A stretch of DNA of 64,000 nt from Streptomyces avidinii (GTDB taxonomy: Bacteria > Actinomycetota > Actinomycetes > Streptomycetales > Streptomycetaceae): the NCBI RefSeq assembly GCF_014650695.1, contig NZ_BMVL01000001.1, forward strand, positions 611,075 through 675,074, read 5' to 3'. Position 1 is the first letter of the stretch. Every line of letters starts with the position of its first letter. Shown piece by piece: positions 28,931-39,084 of the stretch. The translations under genes and the position numbers were made by a program. The notes under the pieces are model-generated. The model did no database searches and was not told the DNA's origin. It saw only the letters and a program-made list of their open reading frames with translations.

Positions 28931-29674
28931 TCAGGACCAGCGGCCCGTGCGGGCCAGCAGGACCGCGGTCGCGGCCGTCCCGGCCGTGGAGGTCCGCAGG
29001 ACGGAACGGCCCAGGCGGTAGGGGCGGGCCCCCGCCTCGGCGAAGACCGCGAGCTCCTCCGGGGAGACGCCCCCCTCCGGGCCGACCACCAGGACGACGG
29101 AGCCCGAGGCGGGCAGCTCGGCCGTGGCCAGGGCCCCGGAGGGGGTGTCACGGTCCTCGTGCAGGACCATCGCCAGGTCGGCGCCGGCCAGCAGGGCCGC
29201 CACCTGCTTGGTGGACATGGCCTCGGCCACCTCCGGGAAGCGCACCCGGCGGGACTGCTTGCCCGCCTCCCGGGCCGTGGCCCGCCACTTGGCCAGGGAC
29301 TTCGCGCCGCGGTCCCCGCGCCACTGCGTGATGCAGCGGGAGGCCTGCCAGGGCACGATCGCGTCCACGCCGGTCTCGGTCATCGTCTCGACGGCCAGCT
29401 CGCCCCGGTCGCCCTTGGGAAGGGCCTGGACCACCGTGATCCGGACCGGCGGCTGCTCCTCCTGCCCGGCCGAGGAGACCGCCACGACGAGCCGGTCCTT
29501 GCCCTCGGCGGCCTTGACGACCGCCTCCGCCCAGCCACCCCGGCCGTCCGTGAGGACCACGGCCTCGCCCGGGTTCAGCCGCTTCACGGACACGGCGTGC
29601 CGGCCCTCCGGGCCGTCCAGGACGAACTCCGCCCCCGCGGGGACCTCTTCCACCACGAACACCGGGGCGGTCAT
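28931..29674 (-). CDS. rsmE: 16S rRNA m3U1498 methyltransferase
   Basis: SPOUT-class methyltransferase that modifies U1498 of 16S rRNA. The 247-aa protein has an N-terminal PUA-like part (HAVSVKRLNPGEAVVLTDGRGG) and the knotted C-terminal SAM site with VVLVVGPEGGVSPEEL and LGRSVLRTSTAGTAA. ATG 29674 overlaps the stop codon of the upstream monooxygenase gene (ATGA) and has AGGAG 8 bases upstream. Confidence 0.96.
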   Translation of the reverse strand: MTAPVFVVEEVPAGAEFVLDGPEGRHAVSVKRLNPGEAVVLTDGRGGWAEAVVKAAEGKDRLVVAVSSAGQEEQPPVRITVVQALPKGDRGELAVETMTETGVDAIVPWQASRCITQWRGDRGAKSLAKWRATAREAGKQSRRVRFPEVAEAMSTKQVAALLAGADLAMVLHEDRDTPSGALATAELPASGSVVLVVGPEGGVSPEELAVFAEAGARPYRLGRSVLRTSTAGTAATAVLLARTGRWS

Positions 29675-30771
29675 GACGCACTCCTCATCTGCATTGCCTT
29701 CAACGTGCTCTGTGCCTCGGCCAGTTCGGCCGCCAGCACCTCCACCAGCTGCCCCGCCGGGAGCGGTCGCGCCAGCCGGTGCCCCTGGCCCGCCCACAGG
29801 GCCATGCCCTGCGGGTCCCCGGCCGCGGCGGCGGCCTTGCGCAGCCCCGAGGTCAGGTGGTGGACCTGCGGGTACGCGGCCGGGGCGTACGGCCCGTGCT
29901 CGCGCATGAAGCGGTTCACCAGCCCCCGCGCCGGCCGCCCGGAGAACGCCCGGGTGAGCTCGGTGCGGACGAACAGCGGGTCCGTCAGCGCCTTCTTGTG
30001 CACCGGGTCCGCCCCGGACTCCGGGCAGGCCAGGAAGGCCGTCCCGAGCTGCGCCGCCTCCGCGCCGGCCGCCAGCAGGGCCGCGATCTGCGCGCCGCGC
30101 ATGAGACCGCCCGCCGCGATGATCGGGAGGGCCACGGCCTCGCGTACCTGGGCCACCAGCGCGAGGAGGCCCACGGCCGCCGTGCCGTCGATCTGCGGGT
30201 CGTCCCGGTGGGTGCCCTGATGGCCGCCGGCCTCGGTGCCCTGGACGCAGACCGCATCGGCGCCCGCGTGCTGAGCACTGCGGGCCTCCTCGACGGAGGT
30301 CACCGTGACGACGGTGTACGTACCGGCCTTGCGCAGCGCGGCGAGGGCGGCGGAGGCGGGGCAGCCGAAGGTGAACGAGACCACGGGGACCGGGTCTTCG
30401 AGGAGGATGGCGAGCTTGGCGTCATAGCCGTCGTCGCTGGTGCCGAACACCTCCTCGTCGGCGAGCGAGATCTCGTACCAGCTCGCCTCACCGGCCAGCT
30501 GCCCGCGGTAGGTCTCCACGGCGGCCGGATCGACGTAACCGGTCTGCGGCATGAAGAGGTTGACGCCGAACCGGCGCCGGGTGAGCGCGCGCACCTGCTT
30601 GATCTCGTGGTACATCCCGTCGGCGGTCTTGTAGCCGCCGGCCAGGAACCCCAGTCCGCCCGCCTCGCACACGGCGGCGGCGAGCGGGGGACAGGAGGCG
30701 CCGCCCGCCATGGGAGCCTGCACGATCGGGTACGGGGAGAGACCGTTCGGTGCCGAGGACATGGACTGCAT
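29671..30771 (-). CDS. nitronate monooxygenase (NPD-like flavoprotein)
   Basis: FMN-dependent TIM-barrel enzyme of 366 aa. The start PIVQAPMAGGAS, the FMN-phosphate loop IIAAGGLMRGAQIAALLAAGAEAAQLGTAF and the active-site CVQGTEAGGHQGTH are characteristic. It oxidises nitronates such as propionate 3-nitronate; detoxification is the likely role. The start may be ATG 30771 or 30762. It overlaps rsmE by four bases. Confidence 0.9.
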   Translation of the reverse strand: MQSMSSAPNGLSPYPIVQAPMAGGASCPPLAAAVCEAGGLGFLAGGYKTADGMYHEIKQVRALTRRRFGVNLFMPQTGYVDPAAVETYRGQLAGEASWYEISLADEEVFGTSDDGYDAKLAILLEDPVPVVSFTFGCPASAALAALRKAGTYTVVTVTSVEEARSAQHAGADAVCVQGTEAGGHQGTHRDDPQIDGTAAVGLLALVAQVREAVALPIIAAGGLMRGAQIAALLAAGAEAAQLGTAFLACPESGADPVHKKALTDPLFVRTELTRAFSGRPARGLVNRFMREHGPYAPAAYPQVHHLTSGLRKAAAAAGDPQGMALWAGQGHRLARPLPAGQLVEVLAAELAEAQSTLKAMQMRSAS

Positions 30772-30851
30772 CGTGCCACGTCCCGGGCAGGGGGCCGAAC
30801 CACCGCATTCGCCTGGCATAGTCCCCTTCCCGACGGGGCTGCGGTCCCCGG

Positions 30852-30874
30852 CCGGGCTCGTGCGACGAGCCCGG
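30852..30874 (-). terminator. terminator of the hrcA-dnaJ operon
   Basis: CCGGGCTCG (30852-30860) pairs with CGAGCCCGG (30866-30874) across a 5-base loop, about 45 bases past the dnaJ stop. The adjacent sequence CCCCGGCCGGGCTCGTG is partly repeated at 30888-30903. Confidence 0.65.
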
Positions 30875-30919
30875 CGGGGGGATTCCCCGGCCGGGCTCGT
30901 GACGGTGGTGCGCGGTCGG

Positions 30920-32059
30920 TCAGCGACCGTTGAACGCGTCCTTCAGACGGCTGAACAAGCCCTGCTGACCCGGCGCGAACTGGCCCATCGGCCGCTCCTC
31001 GCCGCGCAGCTTCGCGAGCTGGCGCAGCAGGTCCTCCTGTTGGGCGTCCAGCTTGCCCGGGGTGGTGACCTCGACGTGGACGATCAGGTCGCCGCGTCCG
31101 CCACCGCGCAGGTGGGTGACGCCGCGGCCGTGCAGCGGGATCGCCTGGCCGGACCCGGTGCCGGGCCGGATGTCGATCTCCTCCAGCCCGTCGAGCGTCT
31201 CCAACGGGCATTTGGTGCCCAGTGCGGCCGCCGTCATCGGGATGGTCACCGTGCAGTGCAGGTCGTCCCCGCGCCGCTGGAAGGTCGGGTGCGCCAGCTC
31301 GTGGATCTCCACGTACAGGTCACCGGCGGGGCCGCCGCCGGGGCCGACCTCGCCCTCGCCCGCGAGCTGGATCCTGGTGCCGTTCTCCACACCTGCCGGG
31401 ATCTTGACCGTGAGGCTGCGGCGGGAGCGGACCCGGCCGTCGCCCGCGCACTCGTGGCACGGGGTCGGGACCACGGTGCCGAAGCCCTGGCACTGCGGGC
31501 AGGGGCGCGAGGTCATGACCTGGCCCAGGAAGGACCGGGTGACCTGCGAGACCTCACCGCGGCCGCGGCACATGTCACACGTCTGCGCCGAGGTGCCGGG
31601 AGCGGCGCCCTCACCGGAGCAGGTGTTGCAGACCACGGCCGTGTCGACCTGGATGTCCTTGGTGGTCCCGAAGGCCGCCTCGTCCAGCTCCAGGTCCAGG
31701 CGGATCATGGCGTCCTGGCCGCGGCGGGTCCGCGAGCGCGGGCCGCGCTGCGAGGCCTGGCCGAAGAAGGCGTCCATGATGTCGGAGAAGTTGCCGAAGC
31801 CACCCGCTCCGAAGCCGCCCGCTCCGCCGCCGCCGCCCGAGGAGGACAGCGGGTCGCCGCCGAGGTCGTAGACCTGCTTCTTCTGCGGGTCCGACAGCAC
31901 CTCGTAGGCCGCGTTGATCTCCTTGAAGCGCTCCTGCGTCTTCGGATCCGGATTCACATCCGGGTGGAGTTCACGCGCGAGGCGCCGGAAGGCCTTCTTG
32001 ATCTCGTCCTGCGATGCGTCGCGGCGCACGCCGAGAACGGCGTAGTAGTCCGTGGCCAC
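30920..32059 (-). CDS. dnaJ: chaperone DnaJ (second, HrcA-linked copy)
   Basis: Hsp40 co-chaperone of 379 aa: J domain with ELHPDVNPD (HPD motif), a Gly-rich linker (SSSGGGGGAGGFGAGGFG), four CxxCxGxG zinc repeats (CNTCSGEG, CDMCRGRG, CPQCQGFG, CHECAGDG) and the C-terminal substrate-binding domain. The GTG start directly abuts the hrcA stop. Streptomyces usually has another dnaJ in the dnaK operon; this position after hrcA corresponds to the dnaJ2 locus. Expression should follow HrcA/CIRCE heat-shock control. Confidence 0.95.
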   Translation of the reverse strand: MATDYYAVLGVRRDASQDEIKKAFRRLARELHPDVNPDPKTQERFKEINAAYEVLSDPQKKQVYDLGGDPLSSSGGGGGAGGFGAGGFGNFSDIMDAFFGQASQRGPRSRTRRGQDAMIRLDLELDEAAFGTTKDIQVDTAVVCNTCSGEGAAPGTSAQTCDMCRGRGEVSQVTRSFLGQVMTSRPCPQCQGFGTVVPTPCHECAGDGRVRSRRSLTVKIPAGVENGTRIQLAGEGEVGPGGGPAGDLYVEIHELAHPTFQRRGDDLHCTVTIPMTAAALGTKCPLETLDGLEEIDIRPGTGSGQAIPLHGRGVTHLRGGGRGDLIVHVEVTTPGKLDAQQEDLLRQLAKLRGEERPMGQFAPGQQGLFSRLKDAFNGR

Positions 32060-33076
32060 TTACGACTCCGCCAGGATCTGTCCGACGTAACGTGCCACTG
32101 CGCGTACCGCTCCCATCGTTCCGGGGTAGTCCATGCGGGTCGGTCCGACCACGCCGAGTTTGGCGACTGTTTCGCCGCCCGAACCGTAACCGACCGAGAC
32201 GACCGACGTGGAGTTCAGTCCCTCGTAGGCGTTCTCATGCCCGATCCGTACGGCCATTCCCGACTCGTTGGCCTCGCCCAGCAGCTTGAGGAGCACGACC
32301 TGCTCCTCCAGCGCTTCGAGCACCGGCCTGATCGTCAGGGGAAAATCATGTCCGAAGCGGGTGAGATTGGCGGTACCGCCGATCATCAGCCGCTCCTCGG
32401 CCTCCTCGACCAGGGTTTCGAGGAGGGTCGCGAGCACCGTGGAGACCGTGCCGCGGTCCTCGGCCTCGAAGGATTCGGGGAGGTCCTGGACGAGCGGGGG
32501 CACATCGGTGAAGCGCCGCCCGACCACCCGGCTGTTGAGCCGGGCCCGCAGGTCCGCGAGAGAGGTCTCGCCGAAGGGGCTCGGGCAGTCGATGAGCCGC
32601 TGCTCGACGCGTCCGGTGTCCGTGATCAGTACGAGCATCAGGCGCGCGGGAGCCAGCGAGAGCAGCTCCACGTGCCGGACGGTCGACCGGGTCAGGCTCG
32701 GGTACTGGACGACGGCGACCTGCCGGGTGAGCTGCGCGAGCAGCCGCACCGTGCGGCCGACCACGTCGTCGAGGTCGACGGCGCCGTCGAGGAAGTTCTG
32801 GATGGCCCGGCGCTCGGGCGACGACAGCGGCTTGACCCCCGCCAGTTTGTCGACGAAGAGGCGGTAGCCCTTGTCGGTGGGGATCCGGCCGGCGCTGGTG
32901 TGGGGCTGGGCGATGTAGCCCTCCTCCTCCAGCACCGCCATGTCGTTGCGCACGGTGGCGGGCGAGACGCCGAGCCGGTGCCGCTCGGTGAGCGCCTTGG
33001 AGCCGACCGGCTCCTCCGTCCCGACGTAGTCCTGGACGATGGCGCGCAGCACTTCGAGTCTGCGTTCGCTGAGCAT
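32060..33076 (-). CDS. hrcA: heat-inducible transcriptional repressor HrcA
   Basis: Repressor of 338 aa with an N-terminal winged helix ([29 protein letters not shown], then [18 protein letters not shown]) and a GAF-like C-terminal dimerisation domain. It binds CIRCE. ATG 33076 lies 10 bases after GGAGG; GTG 33085 is too close to that site. A CIRCE operator is 50 bases upstream, showing autoregulation. The gene is followed immediately by dnaJ. Confidence 0.96.
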   Translation of the reverse strand: MLSERRLEVLRAIVQDYVGTEEPVGSKALTERHRLGVSPATVRNDMAVLEEEGYIAQPHTSAGRIPTDKGYRLFVDKLAGVKPLSSPERRAIQNFLDGAVDLDDVVGRTVRLLAQLTRQVAVVQYPSLTRSTVRHVELLSLAPARLMLVLITDTGRVEQRLIDCPSPFGETSLADLRARLNSRVVGRRFTDVPPLVQDLPESFEAEDRGTVSTVLATLLETLVEEAEERLMIGGTANLTRFGHDFPLTIRPVLEALEEQVVLLKLLGEANESGMAVRIGHENAYEGLNSTSVVSVGYGSGGETVAKLGVVGPTRMDYPGTMGAVRAVARYVGQILAES

Positions 33077-33125
33077 CGCGCGCACACCTCCAGCTGTGGT
33101 CCGTTGCCGTGTTCTGCCGTGTTCG

Positions 33126-33152
33126 TTGGCACTCTGATCGTTCGAGTGCCAG
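33126..33152. promoter_or_regulatory. CIRCE operator
   Basis: TTGGCACTC-N9-GAGTGCCAG matches the CIRCE consensus (TTAGCACTC-N9-GAGTGCTAA) with one difference in the left arm and the two compensating or end differences in the right. It lies upstream of hrcA and between it and the divergent MBL gene at 33224. Confidence 0.93.
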
Positions 33153-33223
33153 AGAACCCCCGCTCAGTGTACGGCCGGGCGGTGAGCCCCTGGCAAGGGA
33201 GGCCCGCCAGGTAGCGTCGCCGC

Positions 33224-33949
33224 ATGGACGTGCATTGGGAAGACTCCGGCTGGGAAGGGCTGACCGGACGGGCCGGCCGGCGGCGGCTGCCGGTGTGGGA
33301 CTGCACCGTGGGGCTGGTGGTGGGCGAGGATTCGGTCCTCCTGATCGACCCCGGATCGTGTCTGCGCGAGGGCGCGCAGGTGCGGGCCGAGGCGGAGCGG
33401 CTGACGGGCCGGAGCGTGACCCATATCGCATTCACGCACGGCCACTTCGATCATGTCCTGGGCGGAGCCGCCTTCCCCGGGGCCGAGGTGTTCGGGGCGG
33501 TCGGGCTGGCCGCGCTGCTGTCGACGGGACGCGAGGAGCTGCGCGGGGACGCGGTACGGCACGGGCTCGCGGAGGCGGAAGCGGCGGAGGCGGTGGACCT
33601 GCTGGTGCTGCCCCGGCACGAGGTGTCGGGCGAGTGGACGCTGGAACTGGGCGGCGTACAGGTGCTGCTGGCCAATGTGGGGCCCGGGCACACCGGGCAC
33701 GACCTGGCCGTCTTCGTGCCGGGCGAGCGCGAGGTGGTCTTCTGCGGGGACCTGGTCGAGGAGTCGGGCGAGCCCTTGGCGGGCCCGGACGCCGTCCCGG
33801 GGCAGTGGCCCGCCGCCCTGGACCGGCTGCTGTCGCTGGGCGGGGACGACGCACTGTACGTACCGGGTCACGGAGCGGTGGTCGGGGCGGAGTTCGTCCG
33901 TGCGCAACGCGCCACACTGGCGGCCCGTTCCGGCGTGTCGGAGGCGTGA
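33224..33949 (+). CDS. MBL fold metallo-hydrolase
   Basis: Metallo-beta-lactamase-fold protein of 241 aa with the zinc-binding THGHFDHVLGG motif, a second ligand in GPGHTGHDL, FCGDLVE and YVPGHGAVV. It belongs to the glyoxalase II/YycJ-like small hydrolases; the substrate is unknown. Its start is 72 bases from the CIRCE element, which might also affect it. The next gene starts 28 bases after the stop. Confidence 0.9.
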   Translation: MDVHWEDSGWEGLTGRAGRRRLPVWDCTVGLVVGEDSVLLIDPGSCLREGAQVRAEAERLTGRSVTHIAFTHGHFDHVLGGAAFPGAEVFGAVGLAALLSTGREELRGDAVRHGLAEAEAAEAVDLLVLPRHEVSGEWTLELGGVQVLLANVGPGHTGHDLAVFVPGEREVVFCGDLVEESGEPLAGPDAVPGQWPAALDRLLSLGGDDALYVPGHGAVVGAEFVRAQRATLAARSGVSEA

Positions 33950-33977
33950 CGAGCGCGGCTCTCCTAGTCTCGGCCGG

Positions 33978-34778
33978 ATGCGCGAGTACTCCCCCGACCT
34001 GACCCCGCAGTGGAAGCGACCCGAGGCCGTGCCGGAGGTGGCGGCGGACCGGGACCTCGTGGTCGAGGTCGCCGGTACGGACTTCTGCGGCGCGGTGGTG
34101 GCCTGCGAGGCGGGCACGGTGACGCTGGAGGACCGCTTCGGCAAGCGGCGGGTGTTCCCGATGGAGCCGCGGGGGTTCCTGCTGGACGGCGAGGTGGTCA
34201 CCCTGGTCCGGCCCGCGCGCGGGCCCTCGGGGCCCCGACTGACGGCCTCGGGCTCGCTGGCCGTTCCCGGGGCGCGGGCACGGGTGGCGCGGGCGGGCCG
34301 GATCTACGTCGAGGGCCGGCACGACGCGGAGCTGGTGGAGCGGGTCTGGGGGGACGACCTGCGGATCGAGGGCGTGGTGGTCGAGTACCTGGAGGGCATC
34401 GACGACCTCCCGGCCGTCGTCGCCGAATTCGCCCCGGCCGCGGACGCCCGCCTCGGCATCCTGGTGGACCACCTCGTCCCGGGCTCGAAGGAGTCCCGCA
34501 TCGCGGCGTCGGTGACCTCCCCGCACGTCCTGATCGTGGGCCACCCGTACGTGGACGTCTGGCAGGCGGTGAAGCCGTCCGCGCTGGGCATCCCCGCGTG
34601 GCCGGTGATCCCGCCCGGCCAGGACTGGAAGACGGGCGTCTGCCGGGCCCTGGGCTGGCCGGAGAACACCGGCGCCGCCTGGCAGCACATCCTGTCCCGG
34701 GTGACGTCCTACAAGGACCTGGAGCCGACGCTCCTGGGCCGCGTCGAGGAACTGATCGACTTCGTGACGGCCCCCTGA
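33978..34778 (+). CDS. DUF3097 family protein
   Basis: Actinobacterial conserved protein of 266 aa. Middle and C-terminal parts (GRIYVEGRHDAELVERVWGDDL, VVVEYLEGIDDL, GILVDHLVPGSKESRI, VLIVGHPYVDVWQAVKP) look like a TOPRIM-like acidic core with E-GRHD, D and GSKE positions. The N-terminus forms a small beta barrel. The function is unknown; the TOPRIM-like pattern suggests nucleic-acid cleavage or synthesis, but that is inference. Confidence 0.88.
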   Translation: MREYSPDLTPQWKRPEAVPEVAADRDLVVEVAGTDFCGAVVACEAGTVTLEDRFGKRRVFPMEPRGFLLDGEVVTLVRPARGPSGPRLTASGSLAVPGARARVARAGRIYVEGRHDAELVERVWGDDLRIEGVVVEYLEGIDDLPAVVAEFAPAADARLGILVDHLVPGSKESRIAASVTSPHVLIVGHPYVDVWQAVKPSALGIPAWPVIPPGQDWKTGVCRALGWPENTGAAWQHILSRVTSYKDLEPTLLGRVEELIDFVTAP

Positions 34779-34887
34779 TCGGACGGCGGGCAGACGTTCG
34801 TCAAGCAGGATGCACCTCGGGGCGGACACGCCCACCTTCGAGTGACGGTGCGTAATCGCCATCGCGCGGAACGCAAGGGTGACCTTC

Positions 34888-35526
34888 ATGATCACCTTTG
34901 CTCTGCGGCATCGAGCCGCCCTCTTCGCGACCGTGCTCGCCGCCACCCTTCTGCCGTCCGCCTCCGCCTCCGCCGTCGCCGAGGCGCCCGCGCACACCAC
35001 GCGTGCCGCACACGCCGCCCCGGCGAACTCCTGTCCGCGCGTGGACGACCACCTCTTCGCCGCCGCGGACCAGCGGGCCGACGTCGCCCGCATCACCCCG
35101 ACCCCCGCCTGGCGCACCAACTGCAAGCAGCTCTACCGCGCGGACAGCCGTCCGCCGTCGATCGTGTTCGCGGAGGGCTTCCACCCCAGGGCCACGCTGG
35201 ACGGGCAGTACGACATCGAGCAATACGTCCTGGTCAACCAGCCCTCCCCGTACGTCTCCACGACCTACGACCACGACCTGTACAAGACGTGGTGGAAGAG
35301 CGGCTGGAACTACTACATCGACGCCCCGGGCGGGGTGGACGTCAACGAGACCATCGGCGACACCCACAAGTGGGCCTCCCAGGTCGAGGTGGCCTTCCCC
35401 GGAGGCATCGAGCGCTCCTTCATCGTCGCGGTCTGCCCGGTGGACAAGACGACCAAGACCGAGATCATGAACGAGTGCCAGGACAACCCGTACTACCAGC
35501 CCTGGCGCGAGAACCACCCGGGCTGA
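34888..35526 (+). CDS. secreted DNA ADP-ribosyltransferase-like toxin (scabin/ScARP type)
   Basis: Secreted protein of 212 aa with a signal peptide ending near residue 29. The mature part shows the mono-ADP-ribosyltransferase triad in R-S-E order: YRADSR (Arg84), PYVSTTY (STT 124-126) and QVEVAF (QxE, Glu167). It carries four cysteines (49, 79, 183, 197) able to form two disulfides. It resembles the pierisin-like enzymes of Streptomyces (scabin, ScARP), which modify guanine bases in DNA and nucleosides. ATG 34888 has AAGGG 8 bases upstream; GTG 34879 is an alternative. No immunity gene is obvious nearby. Confidence 0.88.
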   Translation: MITFALRHRAALFATVLAATLLPSASASAVAEAPAHTTRAAHAAPANSCPRVDDHLFAAADQRADVARITPTPAWRTNCKQLYRADSRPPSIVFAEGFHPRATLDGQYDIEQYVLVNQPSPYVSTTYDHDLYKTWWKSGWNYYIDAPGGVDVNETIGDTHKWASQVEVAFPGGIERSFIVAVCPVDKTTKTEIMNECQDNPYYQPWRENHPG

Positions 35527-35536
35527 GCGGCCCCTC

Positions 35537-35562
35537 GGGACCTGGTCAGTCGACCAGGTCCC
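35537..35562. terminator. bidirectional terminator overlapping the hemW stop codon
   Basis: GGGACCTGGTC (35537-35547), loop AGTC, and GACCAGGTCCC (35552-35562) form an 11-bp perfect stem between the convergent ADP-ribosyltransferase and hemW genes. It includes the hemW stop codon (35546-35548). Confidence 0.8.
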
Positions 35563-36778
35563 GGACCACGGCGTCGGCGAGCAGCCGGCCGCGCAGGGTC
35601 AGGACGGCCCGCCCGGCCTCGTACCGCGCGGCGTCCAGCAGCCCGTCCGCGAGGGCCTTGCGGGAGGCCGCGAGCCCGGCCGGGGCGAGCAGGGACAGCG
35701 GGACCCCGTCCACGAGGCGCAGCTCCAGCAGGATCCGCTCGACGCGCCGGTCCTCCTCGGAGAGGAGCTCCCGGCCCGCGCCCGGGGAGCGGCCCTCGGC
35801 CAGGGCCGCCGCGTAGGCGCCCGGGTGCTTGACGTTCCACCACCTGACCCCGCCCACGTGCGAGTGCGCACCCGGCCCCGCGCCCCACCAGTCGGCGCCG
35901 CGCCAGTACAGCTCGTTGTGCAGGCAGCGGCCGGCCTCCGAGGTGGCCCAGTTCGACACCTCGTACCAGGAGTACCCGGCCTCGGCCATGACCTCGTCCG
36001 CGATCAGGTAGCGGTCGGCGTGCACGTCGTCGTCCGTCATGGGGACCTCGCCGCGGCGGATCCGGCGCGCCAGCTGCGTGCCCTCCTCGACGATCAGCGC
36101 GTAGGCGCTGATGTGGTCCGGCCCGGCGCCGAGCGCGGCGGCGAGCGACGCCCGCCAGTCCTCGTCCGACTCCCCGGGCGTCCCGTAGATCAGGTCCAGG
36201 TTGACGTGCTCGAAGCCCGCCGCCCGCGCCTCCGCGACGCACGCCTCGGGCCGCCCCGGCGTGTGGGTGCGGTCCAGCACCTTCAGGACGTGCTGCTTGG
36301 CGCTCTGCATGCCGAAGGAGACCCGGTTGAAGCCCCCGGCGCGCAGCTCGGCCAGGTACTTCGGGTCCACCGACTCCGGATTGGCCTCCGTGGTGATCTC
36401 GGCGTCCTCGGCGAGGCCGAATTCGTCCCGGATCGCCGCGAGCATGCGTACGAGGTCGGCGGCGGGCAGCAGCGTGGGCGTGCCTCCTCCGACGAAGACG
36501 GTCCGGACCTGGCGCGGGTCGTCGCCGAGCACCTTCCGCGCGAGCCTGACCTCGTCGATCAGGGTGTCGGCGTAGTTCTCCCGGGAGGCGAGCACGCCGC
36601 CGGTGCCCCGCAGCTCGGTGGCCGTGTAGGTGTTGAAGTCGCAGTAACCGCAACGCGTGGCGCAGTAGGGGACGTGCAGGTAGAAACCGAGCGGCCGCTC
36701 CCCCGCGCCCGCCAGGGCATGCGACGGCAGCGAGCCGTCTTCGGGCATGGGTTCACCGTCGGGGAGTGCGGAAGGCAT
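35546..36778 (-). CDS. hemW: radical SAM heme chaperone HemW
   Basis: Radical SAM protein of 410 aa, formerly called coproporphyrinogen III oxidase-like. The cluster motif is CATRCGYC (C39, C43, C46), followed by FVGGGTPTLLP and the C-terminal HemN_C domain. It lacks the extra features of true HemN and is the HemW type that delivers heme to respiratory enzymes. ATG 36778 is chosen; an upstream in-frame codon at 36805 is poorly supported. Confidence 0.93.
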   Translation of the reverse strand: MPSALPDGEPMPEDGSLPSHALAGAGERPLGFYLHVPYCATRCGYCDFNTYTATELRGTGGVLASRENYADTLIDEVRLARKVLGDDPRQVRTVFVGGGTPTLLPAADLVRMLAAIRDEFGLAEDAEITTEANPESVDPKYLAELRAGGFNRVSFGMQSAKQHVLKVLDRTHTPGRPEACVAEARAAGFEHVNLDLIYGTPGESDEDWRASLAAALGAGPDHISAYALIVEEGTQLARRIRRGEVPMTDDDVHADRYLIADEVMAEAGYSWYEVSNWATSEAGRCLHNELYWRGADWWGAGPGAHSHVGGVRWWNVKHPGAYAAALAEGRSPGAGRELLSEEDRRVERILLELRLVDGVPLSLLAPAGLAASRKALADGLLDAARYEAGRAVLTLRGRLLADAVVRDLVD

Positions 36779-36810
36779 GCCCCCATCATCCCGCACCCCG
36801 CACATGGTCG

Positions 36811-36854
36811 GCCCCGCCGGCGTTCGAGGCGCGGGGTCCGGGGCGGAGCCCTGG
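36811..36854. repeat. REP-like intergenic repeat, copy C
   Basis: GCCCCGCCGGCGTTCGAGG followed by CGCGGGGTCCGGGGCGGAGCC matches half of the repeats at 18125-18240 and 22185-22298. Only one arm is present here. It lies between the fadD-type ligase gene and hemW, both on the minus strand. Confidence 0.65.
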
Positions 36855-36907
36855 GAAGCGGACCCGCAGGGGAGCCTGAACCGGCAGCCCCCTCACGGGC
36901 CCCGCCA

Positions 36908-36947
36908 GGGCCCGGTGGGGCGGCTCGCCGGCCGCCCCACCGGGCCC
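36908..36947 (-). terminator. terminator of the acyl-CoA ligase gene
   Basis: A perfect 17-bp stem, GGGCCCGGTGGGGCGGC (36908-36924) with 36931-36947, and a 6-base loop, ending 11 bases past the stop codon of the minus-strand ligase gene. Confidence 0.85.
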
Positions 36948-36957
36948 GCGGCAGGCG

Positions 36958-38850
<1,893 letters not shown>

Positions 38851-39029
38851 GACATCCTCCGGACCGTTCCACGCGGCAGTGCGTGGGCGTGGGGCGCTGG
38901 GGGCGCTTGGGACTGGCGGGTTTGCAGCCGTTGACTTTTTAAACTGGCGAGTAACCGTCGAGCAGTGATCAGACTAGAGCGACTCCGCCGCGCGCGTAAG
39001 AGCCCGCGAGCGGCCGCTTCATAACGAAA

Positions 39030-39059
39030 CAGGCCCCCGCACCGGAGTGCGGGGGCCTG
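39030..39059 (-). terminator. terminator of lepA
   Basis: CAGGCCCCCGCAC (39030-39042) pairs with GTGCGGGGGCCTG (39047-39059) across the tetraloop CGGA, 26 bases after the lepA stop codon. Confidence 0.88.
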
Positions 39060-39084
39060 CTCGCGACGGGTGACGGCGGGGCGG

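Noticed and set aside
28885..28945. Repeated GTCAGGA(C/G) words after rsmE
   Set aside because: Only four short irregular repeats at the 3' end of rsmE; too little structure to call an element.
30710..33214. An 834-codon plus-strand open frame opposite dnaJ and hrcA
   Set aside because: It is a shadow caused by high G+C; the opposite strand encodes clear DnaJ and HrcA families, and the translation has no family features.
33224..33949. CIRCE as operator of the divergent MBL gene
   Set aside because: Possible by position, but the element is in the standard place for hrcA and nothing in the MBL gene suggests heat-shock function.
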